A stretch of DNA of 64,000 nucleotides from a virus, in IMG/VR virus record IMGVR_UViG_3300032236_001304, positions 24,443-88,442 of that record; one strand, 5' to 3'. Both the position numbers and the translations under genes were made by a program. Each line of letters opens with the position of its first letter. Position 1 is the first letter of the stretch. This document shows positions 9,032 to 19,288 of the stretch, piece after piece. The notes beneath the pieces are model-generated. The model was not told the origin of the DNA and made no database searches. It was given only the letters and a program-made list of their open reading frames with translations.

Positions 9032-10116
9032 TGGTATTATTTTATACAGCATCACAAGATGCAACTATATATTTACAACAACCTTATCAAAACACTGGTA
9101 TTGATGAAATGTTGGAAATATCTAAACAATATTACGGTGATACATCTGATATGAGTAGAGTATTAATTCAATTTGATAATATTGAATTACCAAATGTTCC
9201 ATTTAGTGCATCATTACAATTAAAGATAACAAAGGCAGATGAAATTCCTGCTAGATTTAGTATTGAAGCATATCCAATTAGTGGTAGTTGGGAAATGGGT
9301 ACTGGTACTCGTTTTGATAATTTAACTACTAATGGTGCAACTTGGATGTATAGAAATGGAGATGATACAAATTCTAATTGGTATACACATATGGATGGTA
9401 TTACGGCATCATATGATCTGTATGTAGATGGTGATGCAAGTGGATGGGGTGGTAGTTGGTATACATCATCAGTAGTATCTCAATCTTTTAATTATAGATT
9501 AGATGATATTAATTTAGATGTTACTCAATTCTTTGAAAGATGGGCAGATAATGAATTAATTAATAATGGTATTATACTTAAATTTCCAAAAAGTGCAGAA
9601 ACTGATAATGTTGATTATGGTAGTATTAAAATATTCTCAAAAGAAACTAATACAATATATCAACCTAAATTAGTTATTACTTATTTAGAAGATGATGTGG
9701 TTAGTGGAAGTTTAACTACAATTACAGATTATGTAAATGCTAGTCAATATGATGTTCAATATAGAGTGTATTCTCCTAATTTAAAAACAACATATCACAA
9801 AGGACAAAAGATAACAATAAAAATAGATGCAAGAGAATTATATCCAATCAAACAATTTAATTCTACATTTGCATACCAAGTTAAATATTACTTACCATCA
9901 ACCGCATATTATAGTGTGATTGACACGGTAACAAAAGAAACCCTAATACCATACTCCGATGCAAGTAGAGTGGTACAAGGTGAATATAACAACTTAATTA
10001 AATTAAACTTTAGTAACTGGCCTATTGGTAGAAATTATACATTATTAATCAAATCAATCGATAGTGATGATAATGAACAAATTTTTGAAGTAGGTTCATT
10101 TGACATATACGAATAA
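9031..10116 (+). CDS. DNRLRE-like beta-sandwich virion protein
   Basis: A 361-residue tail-associated protein. The first 215 residues resemble the DNRLRE / disaggregatase-type beta-sandwich: ASQDATIYLQQP at the start, then SRVLIQFDNIELP and ASLQLKITKA, a WYTHMDG segment and a late LDVTQFFERWADNEL followed by NGIILKF. Such domains bind carbohydrate or act as structural jelly rolls. The C-terminal 140 residues are Ig-like (TYHKGQKITIKIDARELYP). It overlaps gp6 by one base and the next gene by one base, placing it in the baseplate/wedge operon. In T4-like genomes this slot is filled by divergent wedge or short-fiber proteins. Confidence 0.65.
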   Translation: MVLFYTASQDATIYLQQPYQNTGIDEMLEISKQYYGDTSDMSRVLIQFDNIELPNVPFSASLQLKITKADEIPARFSIEAYPISGSWEMGTGTRFDNLTTNGATWMYRNGDDTNSNWYTHMDGITASYDLYVDGDASGWGGSWYTSSVVSQSFNYRLDDINLDVTQFFERWADNELINNGIILKFPKSAETDNVDYGSIKIFSKETNTIYQPKLVITYLEDDVVSGSLTTITDYVNASQYDVQYRVYSPNLKTTYHKGQKITIKIDARELYPIKQFNSTFAYQVKYYLPSTAYYSVIDTVTKETLIPYSDASRVVQGEYNNLIKLNFSNWPIGRNYTLLIKSIDSDDNEQIFEVGSFDIYE

Positions 10117-11180
10117 TGGCAATAGAAAAAAAATATATCAATCTTTCGGATACATCTAATGAAACTAATGTCGTTACTAAATTATATGTTGACCAATACA
10201 ATACATCTGAATTAATTAAATCGGTAGATACGAAAGTTACGGAATTAATTCAACCATTACCAAACGCAAATTTAGATTTAGTACCAAAGCCGGTTTATGA
10301 TGCAGAATTATCGCATAGTGCAGATTTACAAAAACAAGTTAATAATTTACAAAATGAAGTAACTGATTTAACTACACAGGTTCAATCATTAACAGCCGAT
10401 AGTAGTTCATTATATACATCAAATGATAATTTTAGGCTTATAAATGCAAAGTTAGAAAATTCCGTAGCATCAATTCAACAAACGGTATTAGAATTAAGAA
10501 CTAACTTAACTACATCATTAACTAAAGCGATTAATGAAGCAACAGAAAGAACTGCATTAGAAGCTGAAAATAATGGTTTGACTGCTCAAAAGAATGCATT
10601 AATTAAACAAATCGATACTTTAAATAATTTATTAGCACAAGCAAACGCAACAATACAAGTAGCACAACAACAATTAAGTGCAAAACAGCAAGCAATTGCG
10701 GCTGGTGGTGTTTCTACCGGTGAATTAGCTACTATTATATTTGATGCGGGTGATATTACTAAATCTAAATTAACCGCAATGATAAACCAAGATTATAATG
10801 GTGGACCTAACGGTGTTCAAAATAAGTTTACTAAACCTGGTGATAATAATGGAGAAGGGTATGTTACTTATTTTGATGTAGTTGCAGGACCTAAAGATAT
10901 TATAGTTGATACAAATGCAACGGGTGGATATACTATTGTTCCATGGAATTTTGGTGTTTCTTTACCGGTTACATTAAAAGCAAATGAAACAAAAAGATTT
11001 AATATGGTAGACCCTAACCAACAATGGTTAAATACATATCCTGGTAATGATGGTGGAAGTTTTTGGAAAGCATCTAAACCAACAGTATCTATGTTTACAT
11101 TTTCAGTTGTAGTTAAAGATATAGACCCTAATGGAAAAACCGAAAATAAAAACTTTACTGGTAAAATTTGGAAACACTAA
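10116..11180 (+). CDS. Coiled-coil fiber-like virion protein
   Basis: A 354-residue protein with three parts. The N-terminal 60 residues include TKLYVDQYNT, typical of fiber attachment ends. Residues of about 65-195 are a long heptad-rich coiled coil (QKQVNNLQNEVTDLTTQVQ and TAQKNALIKQIDTLNNLLAQ). The C-terminal 150 residues are a globular beta-type domain rich in Gly, Asn and Trp (VAGPKDIIVDTNATGGY, NPNQQWLNTYPGNDGG-like segments). This trimeric-fiber layout suggests a short tail fiber or baseplate appendage. It is joined to its upstream neighbour by TAATG, and the next gene starts 3 nt downstream. Confidence 0.6.
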   Translation: MAIEKKYINLSDTSNETNVVTKLYVDQYNTSELIKSVDTKVTELIQPLPNANLDLVPKPVYDAELSHSADLQKQVNNLQNEVTDLTTQVQSLTADSSSLYTSNDNFRLINAKLENSVASIQQTVLELRTNLTTSLTKAINEATERTALEAENNGLTAQKNALIKQIDTLNNLLAQANATIQVAQQQLSAKQQAIAAGGVSTGELATIIFDAGDITKSKLTAMINQDYNGGPNGVQNKFTKPGDNNGEGYVTYFDVVAGPKDIIVDTNATGGYTIVPWNFGVSLPVTLKANETKRFNMVDPNQQWLNTYPGNDGGSFWKASKPTVSMFTFSVVVKDIDPNGKTENKNFTGKIWKH

Positions 11181-11183
11181 TAT

Positions 11184-12446
11184 ATGGCAATAAACGATTT
11201 TAAAAATATTGAAAACATTAATCTTAATTTAGATTCAACTGCTCAGTTAATCAATTCTAAAGATTTAAAGATATTCAAAACAAGTGCTAAAAACATTACT
11301 GATTTTGGAATGTCAAAGAATGATGTTATTGAGTTTAGAGTATATGATATTTCAAATAATTTATTAGAACAAACCGGTGGAATAAAAGTAAGATATATCC
11401 ATAAAAATGATTTATCAAAATATCTTAAAAGTGATGTTGATTCAAAAACACAAGAATTAATTTATGATATTGATGTTGAAAAATTAATTAGAGAAGCTGG
11501 ATATGGTAATGGTGAATTTAAAGTATCTTTTAATTTTTTAAAGAACTATGTAGGAAATGAGGATAAAAAACAAAGAGTTTGGATACATGAAGTTTCACCA
11601 AGTAGAACTGAAATAAGAATAATGCCTTTATTGAGCACAGATGATAGTTTAAATTCAAAAGTTATTCATAGATACAATTCTTTATTAGAAAAGGGAAATG
11701 AATTAAGAGAAAATATTTCTATTATAAAGAATGCAATAGATTCAATTCAAAATCAAATAAGTGATTTAATAGATAACTATTTTGTATCAAAACATGGTAA
11801 AGTTTGGTTAGATGTTGTATTAAGAGATTATAAATTTAATGATTTAAATTATACGGCATTTAAAGAAAAGATTTTTAATGATTTTAAAAATTCTGTGTAT
11901 TATCAATTAGATGGAAAAGAATATAATATTAATTCTGCAAATTATGGTAAAAACTCAATTAACCCATTTGATATAGATGAATTTTTATCTACATCAGATG
12001 TATTAGTATTATTACAAAATAGATTATTTGAATCAATTGAATATAGTGCATCTAAAATTGCACAATACGATATTCCACAAATAATAAAAGATTATACACA
12101 AACTAAAGTAGATTCACAATTGTTACAATCATTGTTAGATACAAATTACACAACTAAAAGTAATTTAACACAAAACAATAAATTAGGAACAATTAAACAA
12201 TCAACAGTTACTATTGATACTACACCTCCTGTTGAAAAGAAAAAAGAAGATGTGATTATACCAACACCACCAGCAGAACCTCCAACACCACCGCCACCTA
12301 CAAAGGGTGGAGTAAGTAGTGGAGCAGGTGCAGCTGGTAGTGGTAATGCTAGATATATACAAGATTACACAGCTGCCGATATTCATCAATTAGGTAGTAC
12401 TGGAGAAAGAGTTAATAAAGCTTTAGTACAAGATGTATATCAATAA
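11184..12446 (+). CDS. Tail/baseplate structural protein with Pro-rich C-terminus
   Basis: A 420-residue structural protein. The N-terminal 150 residues are beta-rich and include IEFRVYDISNNLLEQ-like strands, FKVSFNFLKNYVG and RVWIHEVSPSRTEIRIMPL (about residues 131-150), a combination I associate with large baseplate/fiber-connector proteins. Residues of about 150-340 are helical. A Pro-rich hinge (PTPPAEPPTPPPPTKGG, about residues 355-375) leads to a Gly/Ala-rich end. It starts 3 nt after the coiled-coil fiber gene and closes the transcription unit; the next gene has its own ATATTTATA motif. No T4 equivalent can be assigned. Confidence 0.6.
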   Translation: MAINDFKNIENINLNLDSTAQLINSKDLKIFKTSAKNITDFGMSKNDVIEFRVYDISNNLLEQTGGIKVRYIHKNDLSKYLKSDVDSKTQELIYDIDVEKLIREAGYGNGEFKVSFNFLKNYVGNEDKKQRVWIHEVSPSRTEIRIMPLLSTDDSLNSKVIHRYNSLLEKGNELRENISIIKNAIDSIQNQISDLIDNYFVSKHGKVWLDVVLRDYKFNDLNYTAFKEKIFNDFKNSVYYQLDGKEYNINSANYGKNSINPFDIDEFLSTSDVLVLLQNRLFESIEYSASKIAQYDIPQIIKDYTQTKVDSQLLQSLLDTNYTTKSNLTQNNKLGTIKQSTVTIDTTPPVEKKKEDVIIPTPPAEPPTPPPPTKGGVSSGAGAAGSGNARYIQDYTAADIHQLGSTGERVNKALVQDVYQ

Positions 12447-12459
12447 AAATTAAATAAAA

Positions 12460-12468
12460 ATATTTATA
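12460..12468 (+). promoter_or_regulatory. Candidate late promoter motif ATATTTATA
   Basis: ATATTTATA ends 4 nt before the ATG at 12473, in the 26 nt gap before the 1594-residue protein. If it acts as a -10-type element the transcript would be nearly leaderless. Confidence 0.45.
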
Positions 12469-12472
12469 CTCA

Positions 12473-15400
12473 ATGGGATATTTAGAAAATTTGTATTCAA
12501 AAAATATGACGGGTGGTAACTACATTCCGTTTAATTCATTAGATATTTTTAATGAAACTATTAGTAGTGGAACTAGTGGTAATAGTGGTGGATATACACC
12601 TGCAGTCAAATCACCCGGAAACGATTTAAAAATATTTCTTACAAATACAAGTCAGTATAAAGGACAAATGACCTTTAATGTTCAAAATCAGAACTATAAT
12701 GAAGGTACATCGATTGCAATTGATTCAAACACAATTAATGATAGTTTATTAATTAAACCAATTGTAAATGATGGATATACATTAAAAAATTATTTTCAAT
12801 TTGTAAAAGGTTCTAATGGTAAGATTCTGTTTAATACTTACAATGGTAGAAATGAATTACAAGGAACTAAGCAATTAGAGTTACCCGATACACTTGATTT
12901 GGGATTTGATTTGGATGTAACACCTAAAATAGTTACAAAAACAACAGCTACTAAAATACAATCTGTTTTTTTAACTACTAATTATAATAATTCTACATTA
13001 AATAATGAATTAGAAGTAACTATTGGTTCAAATGATTTATCATCACCAAAAAAATTAAAAATAGGTGATTCGGTAGATATTTCAAATATTAACAATACAT
13101 CATCCGATTTAAATATTTCGGTTAGTGGATTATCATCGTTTAATTTAAAAAATATTAGATGGCAATATGCTAATAAATTTAGTAGTAATAGTGTATTTGA
13201 TATAAATGATTTTAATATATTAACAGGTGATACAACCGCGGTAATAAAAAATACAATATTCAATTCTAATATTGTATTATTAATAGAAGTAGTTCCTAAT
13301 ACTGCAAATTATCCTACACTAACATTAGATAAAAATACAATAACTACTAATATTGCGGAAAGTGTTTTTGCTAATAAGAGTGATTATTCAATTAATGTTG
13401 ATTGTAAAATAACAAAAGCTGATTCGGTAAAAATTAAAACGCCATATAGAGAATTTACACAAACTGTAAGTAATGGTATTTTTTTAGATTTACAAAATGA
13501 CTTTAAAAATAATGAAGGACAGTTTAAAGTATTATTGACACCATATTCAAATTTATATGGTGATGGAATTACACAATCAATATTAATAACAATTGGTAAA
13601 GTATTTGATACTCCAATTATAGATAAAATAGATTATCCAACAAATGTAACAATACCTGTTTATAGTTTTGGTGATACTAATTTTACAATACTTTTTGAAA
13701 GTACGTTAGCTAATAAAGTATTAATATATCATACAAAAGAAGATGATGTAAATTTATTTGGCAAATTTAACGCAAATGATAAAATAATATTAAACTATAA
13801 TTCTATTAAAGCATTTAATACAAATGCAACCTTAGATTTATTAATAGTTCCATATAATGGAAACATTAAAGGTGAAATAGAAAGAATTAGTATTTCATTT
13901 GATGATCCTGGATTTTATGTTTCTACACAAAATTTAAAAGATGAATTATTTAATGCAATTGCATCACAATTAAAACTTAATTTAAATAAATCAAGTTATT
14001 TAAATCATTTAACATCATTTGATGTAGATGATAAGCAAATTATTATTTCAAATTGGGATACTGATACTAATACCTTTACTAAATTTAAAACCGATGAATT
14101 AGGTAATCAAATTCCCGATGGTCAAATAAGTAAAACTATTGTATTAAAATTATATGAACCATTACCAACGAATATTAATAAAAATGATACTCTTTGGATT
14201 TCTGAATTAATGGCATTACCAATATTACAATCGGTTGTAATTAGTGGTAATAATGAAGATAATTGTATTCCATTAAGAGCTGCTAATTTTAATATTGAAG
14301 TTGATTTTGTTAAAGGACAATCTACCGGATTTGAGTCATATGATAGTTTAATATTAAGTGGTTCTACTACATCTCAACAATTAATAGACAAATATTTAAC
14401 TGAAAATTTTATTGATGTTAAAGGTATTAATATTAAGTATGCAAGTGGTTCTACTCCTACATTTGAAAATTTTGTAAAGTATAGTAGTGCAGTTGAAAGA
14501 TTAGCAAACTTTAGATATAAAAAAGAATTGGCTGAATGGTATGATGATAAAATCAATACATTATCAGATGTAGCTACATCAACTACTACTGCATTAAATT
14601 TAGATATTCAAAATTATATTACTAAAAAAACAAATTTAGTAACTGGATTTGATGGTTGGGAAACATATCTAACACAAAGTGTATTTACGGGTTCTTTTAA
14701 TAATAATATAGATGTATATAATAATTACTATACATTGGCAAGTGAATATGATAGAACTAACAATAATGCTTTAAAAAACAATTTACCATTACATATTATT
14801 GATGATAATAATAATTTAGATTATGTATTATTCTTAGATATGGTTGGTAATTATTTTGATATCTTGTGGGCATATATTAAAGGTATAAGTGACCAACGTA
14901 AAATATCAGAACAAAAGAGTGATGGTATAAGTGATGATTTGTTATATCAATATTTAAAATCATTTGGATGGGATGCTAAAAATTTAAATTCTAATAAACA
15001 ACTTTGGGATTATACATTTGGTTATAATAATGAAGGTGTTACTGGTTCATTTACATCTGATGTTCATTTGGGTGAAAATAATACATTAATTACACCTGAA
15101 GCAGCTAATTCACAAATTTGGAGAAGAATTGCAAATAACTTACCTTATTTATTAAAACATAAAGGTAGTATTAGAGGTATTAATGCATTACTTACTTGTT
15201 ATGGTATACCGGCATCTAATATTTCTATTATGGAGTTCGGTGGCCCTAATATACAAACCGTAGAAGATTCACCTAAATTTATATACGATAGTTTAACACA
15301 TAATTTAGTATTTGATAATGTAAGTGCTAGTTTAAATATTCCATTCAACGGAACACCTAAACCACAATCAATTGAGTTTAAATTTAAACCAAATGATTTT

Positions 15401-17257
15401 GAATCATATACATTTATAACAGGTAGTAATTTTAAAATAGGAATTGTAGCGAATAATTCAGGCGATGTAATTGGTAAAAAATATGGTTATTTAAAAATAA
15501 ACAATCAATTATTTGATAATATATCATATCCGTTTTACGATGGTAATTATCATAGTATATTAATTAACAAAAGTGGTAGTTCAATTACTACATATGTTAA
15601 AACAAATGATAAAGACAGAATTATACATAGTGCTGAGTGGAATGCTACTATTGTAGAAAGTGATTACGAAAATACAACTACATTATCATTCACAGGATTT
15701 AAAGGTCATTTAGAAGAGTTTAGATTATGGAATACTAACTTAAGTGAGAGTGTATTTGATAATCACGTAATAATGCCTGAGGCGATAAATGGTAATGATA
15801 TTTATGGTTCTACAAATGATTTATTATTAAGATTAGATTTTGAAAGACCACAGAGTTTATTTACTACTAGTTCAATTAATAATGTAGCACCTAATTTAAA
15901 CTATATAGATTCAGTAGAAACTATTGGTTTTGCAAGTGCATCTAATTATCCATGGAATTATGAAGTATTAGAAAGACAAGTATCTTTAACAATTCCTAAT
16001 AGTGGAGCAAGTAGATATTACACTAATAAAGTAAGATTAGAATCACAACAATTAGTAGGTAATTTATCTCCAACAAAAAGAGCAACTAAAAAAGCATTTG
16101 AAACATCTACAAAAGATTCTAATAGAGTAGGTTTATTTTTCTCACCTAATAAAGATTTGGATTTAGATATTGCAAAATCATTGGGTGGTGAATCATTTGA
16201 TGATTTTATCGGTGACCCTCAATATGAATATGGATATACAACTTATCCTGAATTAGATACTATACGAAACTATTATTTTGAAAGAGTAGGTGAACGAAAC
16301 TTATATGAGTTTATTCGTTTAATTAAATTCTATGATAAATCATTATTTGTTAATTTAAAAGAAATGTTGCCAGTTAGAGCAAATGCTACAACAGGTCTTT
16401 TAATAGCACCACATTTATTAGAAAGAAATAAAGTTAAAATAAATAGACCCAAAGTTGAAGCAGAGAGTTTAGAGGGTATTGTAAAAGAAACTCAAATTAC
16501 AGATTTAGTTGGTAATTATAATGTATTAGATAGTGAATTAGATTTAAGAGATACATTAAATAATATAAGTGCAATTAATGAAGATTTAGATGCGGAAATA
16601 AATGCAACTGATACCTACAATTTTGCTGCAGAAGATTTAACATATGAAGTTACAATTGATAATGATTTGGGAAATGTAGCTAGTGCAGAATGGGAAACGT
16701 ATGATGGAACAATTGATTATAATAGATATGCTGGAACGTTAACAACTGAATTTGAATTACTTGGTTCTGGGCAAGTTGTTGGTATGGGATTATATGATGA
16801 TTATGGATTTAATACTTATTTTACAAACGGATATGGAAAATATCATTATGAAGAAAATGGTTCATTTAAATCTAAAGGTGTAAGAGGATTTTTAGTAACT
16901 AGAAAACATACTTATTTATATCCAAGTGCAAGTATTAATGGTATTGTATCTACGGTGGCGACTTCATCTTTTTCACAAGATTTAATTATACAAGATTTTA
17001 GTTCTAGTTTAGGATTACAAGGAGATCCTAATATAATTAGTATCGTTACAGCAAGTGGATATTTACCATCTCATCATATTTATAAAGGTGAAAAACACAC
17101 TGGTATGCAGAATTTGTTTTACAATGGTTCTAAACAAACAAAATATACTACAATAGACGGTAAAGATGCAGTTGAAACATTTGTAACTAATCCAACTACA
17201 TTACGAGTTACTAAACAAGGTAGAAGTAATAACGAACCAATCTTAGAAGTTGATTAA
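12473..17257 (+). CDS. Giant baseplate/tail protein with tail-protein-I-like segment and LamG-like domain
   Basis: A 1594-residue virion protein and the largest in the window. The N-terminal ~500 residues are repeated beta-sandwich-like units (Ser/Asn/Thr-rich). A central helical region has YLKSFGWDAKNLNSNKQLW and then IWRRIANNLPYLLKHKGS with GINALLTCYGIP (about residues 882-925), which resembles phage tail protein I and the related segment of T4 gp7. A concanavalin/LamG-like domain follows (about residues 963-1125: QSIEFKFKP, GHLEEFRLWN). The C-terminal region includes YYFERVGERNLYEFIRLIKFYDKS. Its place after gp6 and its size suggest the gp7 wedge role, with added sugar-binding potential. 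The gp7 assignment is inference. Confidence 0.65.
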   Translation: MGYLENLYSKNMTGGNYIPFNSLDIFNETISSGTSGNSGGYTPAVKSPGNDLKIFLTNTSQYKGQMTFNVQNQNYNEGTSIAIDSNTINDSLLIKPIVNDGYTLKNYFQFVKGSNGKILFNTYNGRNELQGTKQLELPDTLDLGFDLDVTPKIVTKTTATKIQSVFLTTNYNNSTLNNELEVTIGSNDLSSPKKLKIGDSVDISNINNTSSDLNISVSGLSSFNLKNIRWQYANKFSSNSVFDINDFNILTGDTTAVIKNTIFNSNIVLLIEVVPNTANYPTLTLDKNTITTNIAESVFANKSDYSINVDCKITKADSVKIKTPYREFTQTVSNGIFLDLQNDFKNNEGQFKVLLTPYSNLYGDGITQSILITIGKVFDTPIIDKIDYPTNVTIPVYSFGDTNFTILFESTLANKVLIYHTKEDDVNLFGKFNANDKIILNYNSIKAFNTNATLDLLIVPYNGNIKGEIERISISFDDPGFYVSTQNLKDELFNAIASQLKLNLNKSSYLNHLTSFDVDDKQIIISNWDTDTNTFTKFKTDELGNQIPDGQISKTIVLKLYEPLPTNINKNDTLWISELMALPILQSVVISGNNEDNCIPLRAANFNIEVDFVKGQSTGFESYDSLILSGSTTSQQLIDKYLTENFIDVKGINIKYASGSTPTFENFVKYSSAVERLANFRYKKELAEWYDDKINTLSDVATSTTTALNLDIQNYITKKTNLVTGFDGWETYLTQSVFTGSFNNNIDVYNNYYTLASEYDRTNNNALKNNLPLHIIDDNNNLDYVLFLDMVGNYFDILWAYIKGISDQRKISEQKSDGISDDLLYQYLKSFGWDAKNLNSNKQLWDYTFGYNNEGVTGSFTSDVHLGENNTLITPEAANSQIWRRIANNLPYLLKHKGSIRGINALLTCYGIPASNISIMEFGGPNIQTVEDSPKFIYDSLTHNLVFDNVSASLNIPFNGTPKPQSIEFKFKPNDFESYTFITGSNFKIGIVANNSGDVIGKKYGYLKINNQLFDNISYPFYDGNYHSILINKSGSSITTYVKTNDKDRIIHSAEWNATIVESDYENTTTLSFTGFKGHLEEFRLWNTNLSESVFDNHVIMPEAINGNDIYGSTNDLLLRLDFERPQSLFTTSSINNVAPNLNYIDSVETIGFASASNYPWNYEVLERQVSLTIPNSGASRYYTNKVRLESQQLVGNLSPTKRATKKAFETSTKDSNRVGLFFSPNKDLDLDIAKSLGGESFDDFIGDPQYEYGYTTYPELDTIRNYYFERVGERNLYEFIRLIKFYDKSLFVNLKEMLPVRANATTGLLIAPHLLERNKVKINRPKVEAESLEGIVKETQITDLVGNYNVLDSELDLRDTLNNISAINEDLDAEINATDTYNFAAEDLTYEVTIDNDLGNVASAEWETYDGTIDYNRYAGTLTTEFELLGSGQVVGMGLYDDYGFNTYFTNGYGKYHYEENGSFKSKGVRGFLVTRKHTYLYPSASINGIVSTVATSSFSQDLIIQDFSSSLGLQGDPNIISIVTASGYLPSHHIYKGEKHTGMQNLFYNGSKQTKYTTIDGKDAVETFVTNPTTLRVTKQGRSNNEPILEVD

Positions 17258-17284
17258 AAATAATGTAAAGAAAAAATATTTTAT

Positions 17285-17293
17285 ATATTTATA
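17285..17293 (+). promoter_or_regulatory. Candidate late promoter motif ATATTTATA
   Basis: ATATTTATA ends 20 nt before the ATG at 17314, in the 56 nt gap after the 1594-residue gene. The following leader is A-rich with no clear Shine-Dalgarno. Confidence 0.45.
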
Positions 17294-17313
17294 AAAAGAA
17301 ATAACAAACTATT

Positions 17314-17937
17314 ATGGCATATTTAGATAACACAACGATTACAGTAGATGCTATCCTTACAAAAAAAGGAAGAGAAAAATTAGCAGCTGGTCAACCTTTA
17401 AACATTACACAATTTGCATTAGGTGATGATGAAATTGATTATAATTTATATGATGCAGCACATCCAAAAGGAAGTGCTTTTTATGATTATGCAATTTTAA
17501 AAACACCAATTTTAGAAGCATCTCCGGATGAAACACAAGCATTAAAATACAAATTAGTAACTTTACCAAAAGGTACAGTAAAAATACCTGTGGTTTCAAT
17601 TAATGTTGCATCTATTGCAGCAAAAACTACCGGTGGTAAATTCCCTATCACTCCTTCAACTTCACCAGCGGGTAATTTGAATGGTGGTTATACAGCAGTA
17701 TTAGGAAATAAAAATGCTGGTACTATTGTTGGTGAAGGTTTAGCAAATGTAACAACAACTTCAACTACATTTACAAATAGTGTAACTGCAACTGCTGAAG
17801 TAGTTAAAGGTATGACATTTACTTTCATTCCTAATAGTTCATTAACTTCTACATTAACAACAACATTAACTATATTTGGTAACGAAACTGGTGGTAGTAT
17901 TACTATTCCTGTAACCGTTACTTATGTAGCTGCATAA
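17314..17937 (+). CDS. Tail fiber/collar-type structural protein
   Basis: A 207-residue structural protein. The N-terminal 90 residues (VDAILTKKGREKLAAGQPL, then ITQFALGDDEIDYNLYD) match the 'T.kG...la.g..l.~t~~alGD' entry module of phage tail-collar and fiber proteins. The C-terminal half is Thr/Ser-rich and beta-stranded (TTTSTTFTNSVTATAEVVKG), resembling an Ig-like or bacterial-surface-adhesion-type domain. It has its own candidate promoter motif and is followed after 17 nt by the 410-residue tail protein. It probably lies at the distal tail, but the exact position is not readable. Confidence 0.65.
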   Translation: MAYLDNTTITVDAILTKKGREKLAAGQPLNITQFALGDDEIDYNLYDAAHPKGSAFYDYAILKTPILEASPDETQALKYKLVTLPKGTVKIPVVSINVASIAAKTTGGKFPITPSTSPAGNLNGGYTAVLGNKNAGTIVGEGLANVTTTSTTFTNSVTATAEVVKGMTFTFIPNSSLTSTLTTTLTIFGNETGGSITIPVTVTYVAA

Positions 17938-17954
17938 AATAATAAAAAACGAAT

Positions 17955-19187
17955 ATGGCAACTTTAGGTACAAATACCGGAACACAATTAACCAATGATT
18001 TAGCAACGTATCTTAACCAACAGAAACAAAATGCTAATGGTACATTAGATACAACTCAATTGGCGGCAATCATTAACAACTATCTTACAACAGGTGAGAA
18101 GTTAGTAATGGAAACAGGTACAACTACAAATTCAGTATATAAAGCATTTAACACAACTGATGTAGTACCTGCTAAAAATGAAATCGTAACAACTGGTATA
18201 TTTAGTAATGGTAGTGGTAGCTTAAGCCAATTTTTTACAAGTTCTACATCAAATGTAGCTGGTAATGGTTTAAAATTTTATTCTGGTTCAGTTACTTCAC
18301 CTTATTATTATAATGTATATGCATCATCTGCATCTACTGCTCCAGTTGAATTTTCAGTAGGATATGGTCATATTAGTGGTGCAGGTGTGCCAAATACAGC
18401 AGCAGATCCTAATTCAACTTTAGCTACTAAAGCTACTTATTTTCAATATAGAGCGTTATTAACTGATACTGGTGAAAATTATTTTACATTTTATTCTGGT
18501 AGTACATTAGATGGATATTCATCAAACGATATTTATTTTATTAATTTAAGTAGAGCAAATTACAGAGAAAGAATGGATGCAGGTAACTGGGAAATTCATT
18601 TGAGTGGCTCTAAAGGTATTTATACATTCATAGACAATAGTGGTGAAAAATTCAACACAGTAAATAGTGGTACAAACGAATTTAATATCGTAAGTGGTAC
18701 ATTGAATTTAGGAACTACAAATCCAGCAACAATTGCTTCAGTTACAGCATCTAATGGACAAGGATTTGGTAAATTCTATCCTGATTATGGTATTTTAGTA
18801 TTCAACCCAACTGCATTAAGTGCTAGTGTTGGTGGTGAATTAGGTGGTTCTACTCAATCTTCTTCATATGATTATTCACAAAACGATTTCTTAAATGCAA
18901 TTAGTGGTGGTGCATATTTTGAAGCAAGAAGAATTGAAAACGTATCAACTGCACACTATTTTGTAAGAGTTAATAACAGAGAATTCAATTTTTCAAATAA
19001 CCCTACTTATACTGATGCTACTGGTTCATTTATTGAGCCTACTTTTACAACAGATCCTTTAACTTATATTACAACCGTTGGATTGTTTAACGATGCAAAC
19101 GAAATGATTGCAGTTGCTAAAACATCTCAACCAATAGCTAAATCTTTCAGTAAAGAATTATTATTGAAAGTTAAATTAGATTTCTAA
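17955..19187 (+). CDS. Tail structural protein sharing a C-terminal domain with the next gene
   Basis: A 410-residue Ser/Thr/Gly-rich virion protein, probably fiber- or sheath-associated. The N-terminus is helical (TQLTNDLATYLNQQKQNANG); the bulk is beta-rich. The C-terminal 42 residues, including YITTVGLFNDANEMIAVAK and ending LLLKVKLDF, form a short module repeated at the end of the next protein (YITTIGLYDENMDMVAIAK, ending FLVRFDT). That shared end suggests a common docking site or a duplication. It is followed by a clear intrinsic terminator, so it ends a transcription unit. Confidence 0.65.
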   Translation: MATLGTNTGTQLTNDLATYLNQQKQNANGTLDTTQLAAIINNYLTTGEKLVMETGTTTNSVYKAFNTTDVVPAKNEIVTTGIFSNGSGSLSQFFTSSTSNVAGNGLKFYSGSVTSPYYYNVYASSASTAPVEFSVGYGHISGAGVPNTAADPNSTLATKATYFQYRALLTDTGENYFTFYSGSTLDGYSSNDIYFINLSRANYRERMDAGNWEIHLSGSKGIYTFIDNSGEKFNTVNSGTNEFNIVSGTLNLGTTNPATIASVTASNGQGFGKFYPDYGILVFNPTALSASVGGELGGSTQSSSYDYSQNDFLNAISGGAYFEARRIENVSTAHYFVRVNNREFNFSNNPTYTDATGSFIEPTFTTDPLTYITTVGLFNDANEMIAVAKTSQPIAKSFSKELLLKVKLDF

Positions 19188-19234
19188 AATATTGTTTGAA
19201 AGTATCGTAGAACAAAAATCAAACAACATAAACT

Positions 19235-19266
19235 AACCCAACCTTAAAAAAGTTGGGTTTTTGTTT
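19235..19266 (+). terminator. Intrinsic (rho-independent) terminator
   Basis: An 8 bp stem, AACCCAAC at 19235-19242 pairing with GTTGGGTT at 19252-19259, with a 9 nt loop and a T-rich tail (TTTGTTT). It lies 47 nt after the 410-residue tail gene and just before an ATATTTATA motif, so it separates two transcription units. Confidence 0.8.
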
Positions 19267-19272
19267 AATAAG

Positions 19273-19281
19273 ATATTTATA
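19273..19281 (+). promoter_or_regulatory. Candidate late promoter motif ATATTTATA
   Basis: ATATTTATA ends 7 nt before the ATG at 19289 and lies directly behind the terminator at 19235-19266. The terminator-then-motif order supports a promoter role. Confidence 0.5.
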
Positions 19282-19288
19282 ATAGATT

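Noticed and set aside
17076-17084. ATATTTATA inside the 1594-residue gene
   Set aside because: It is intragenic and has no start codon closely downstream in a gene; chance occurrence is expected in AT-rich DNA.
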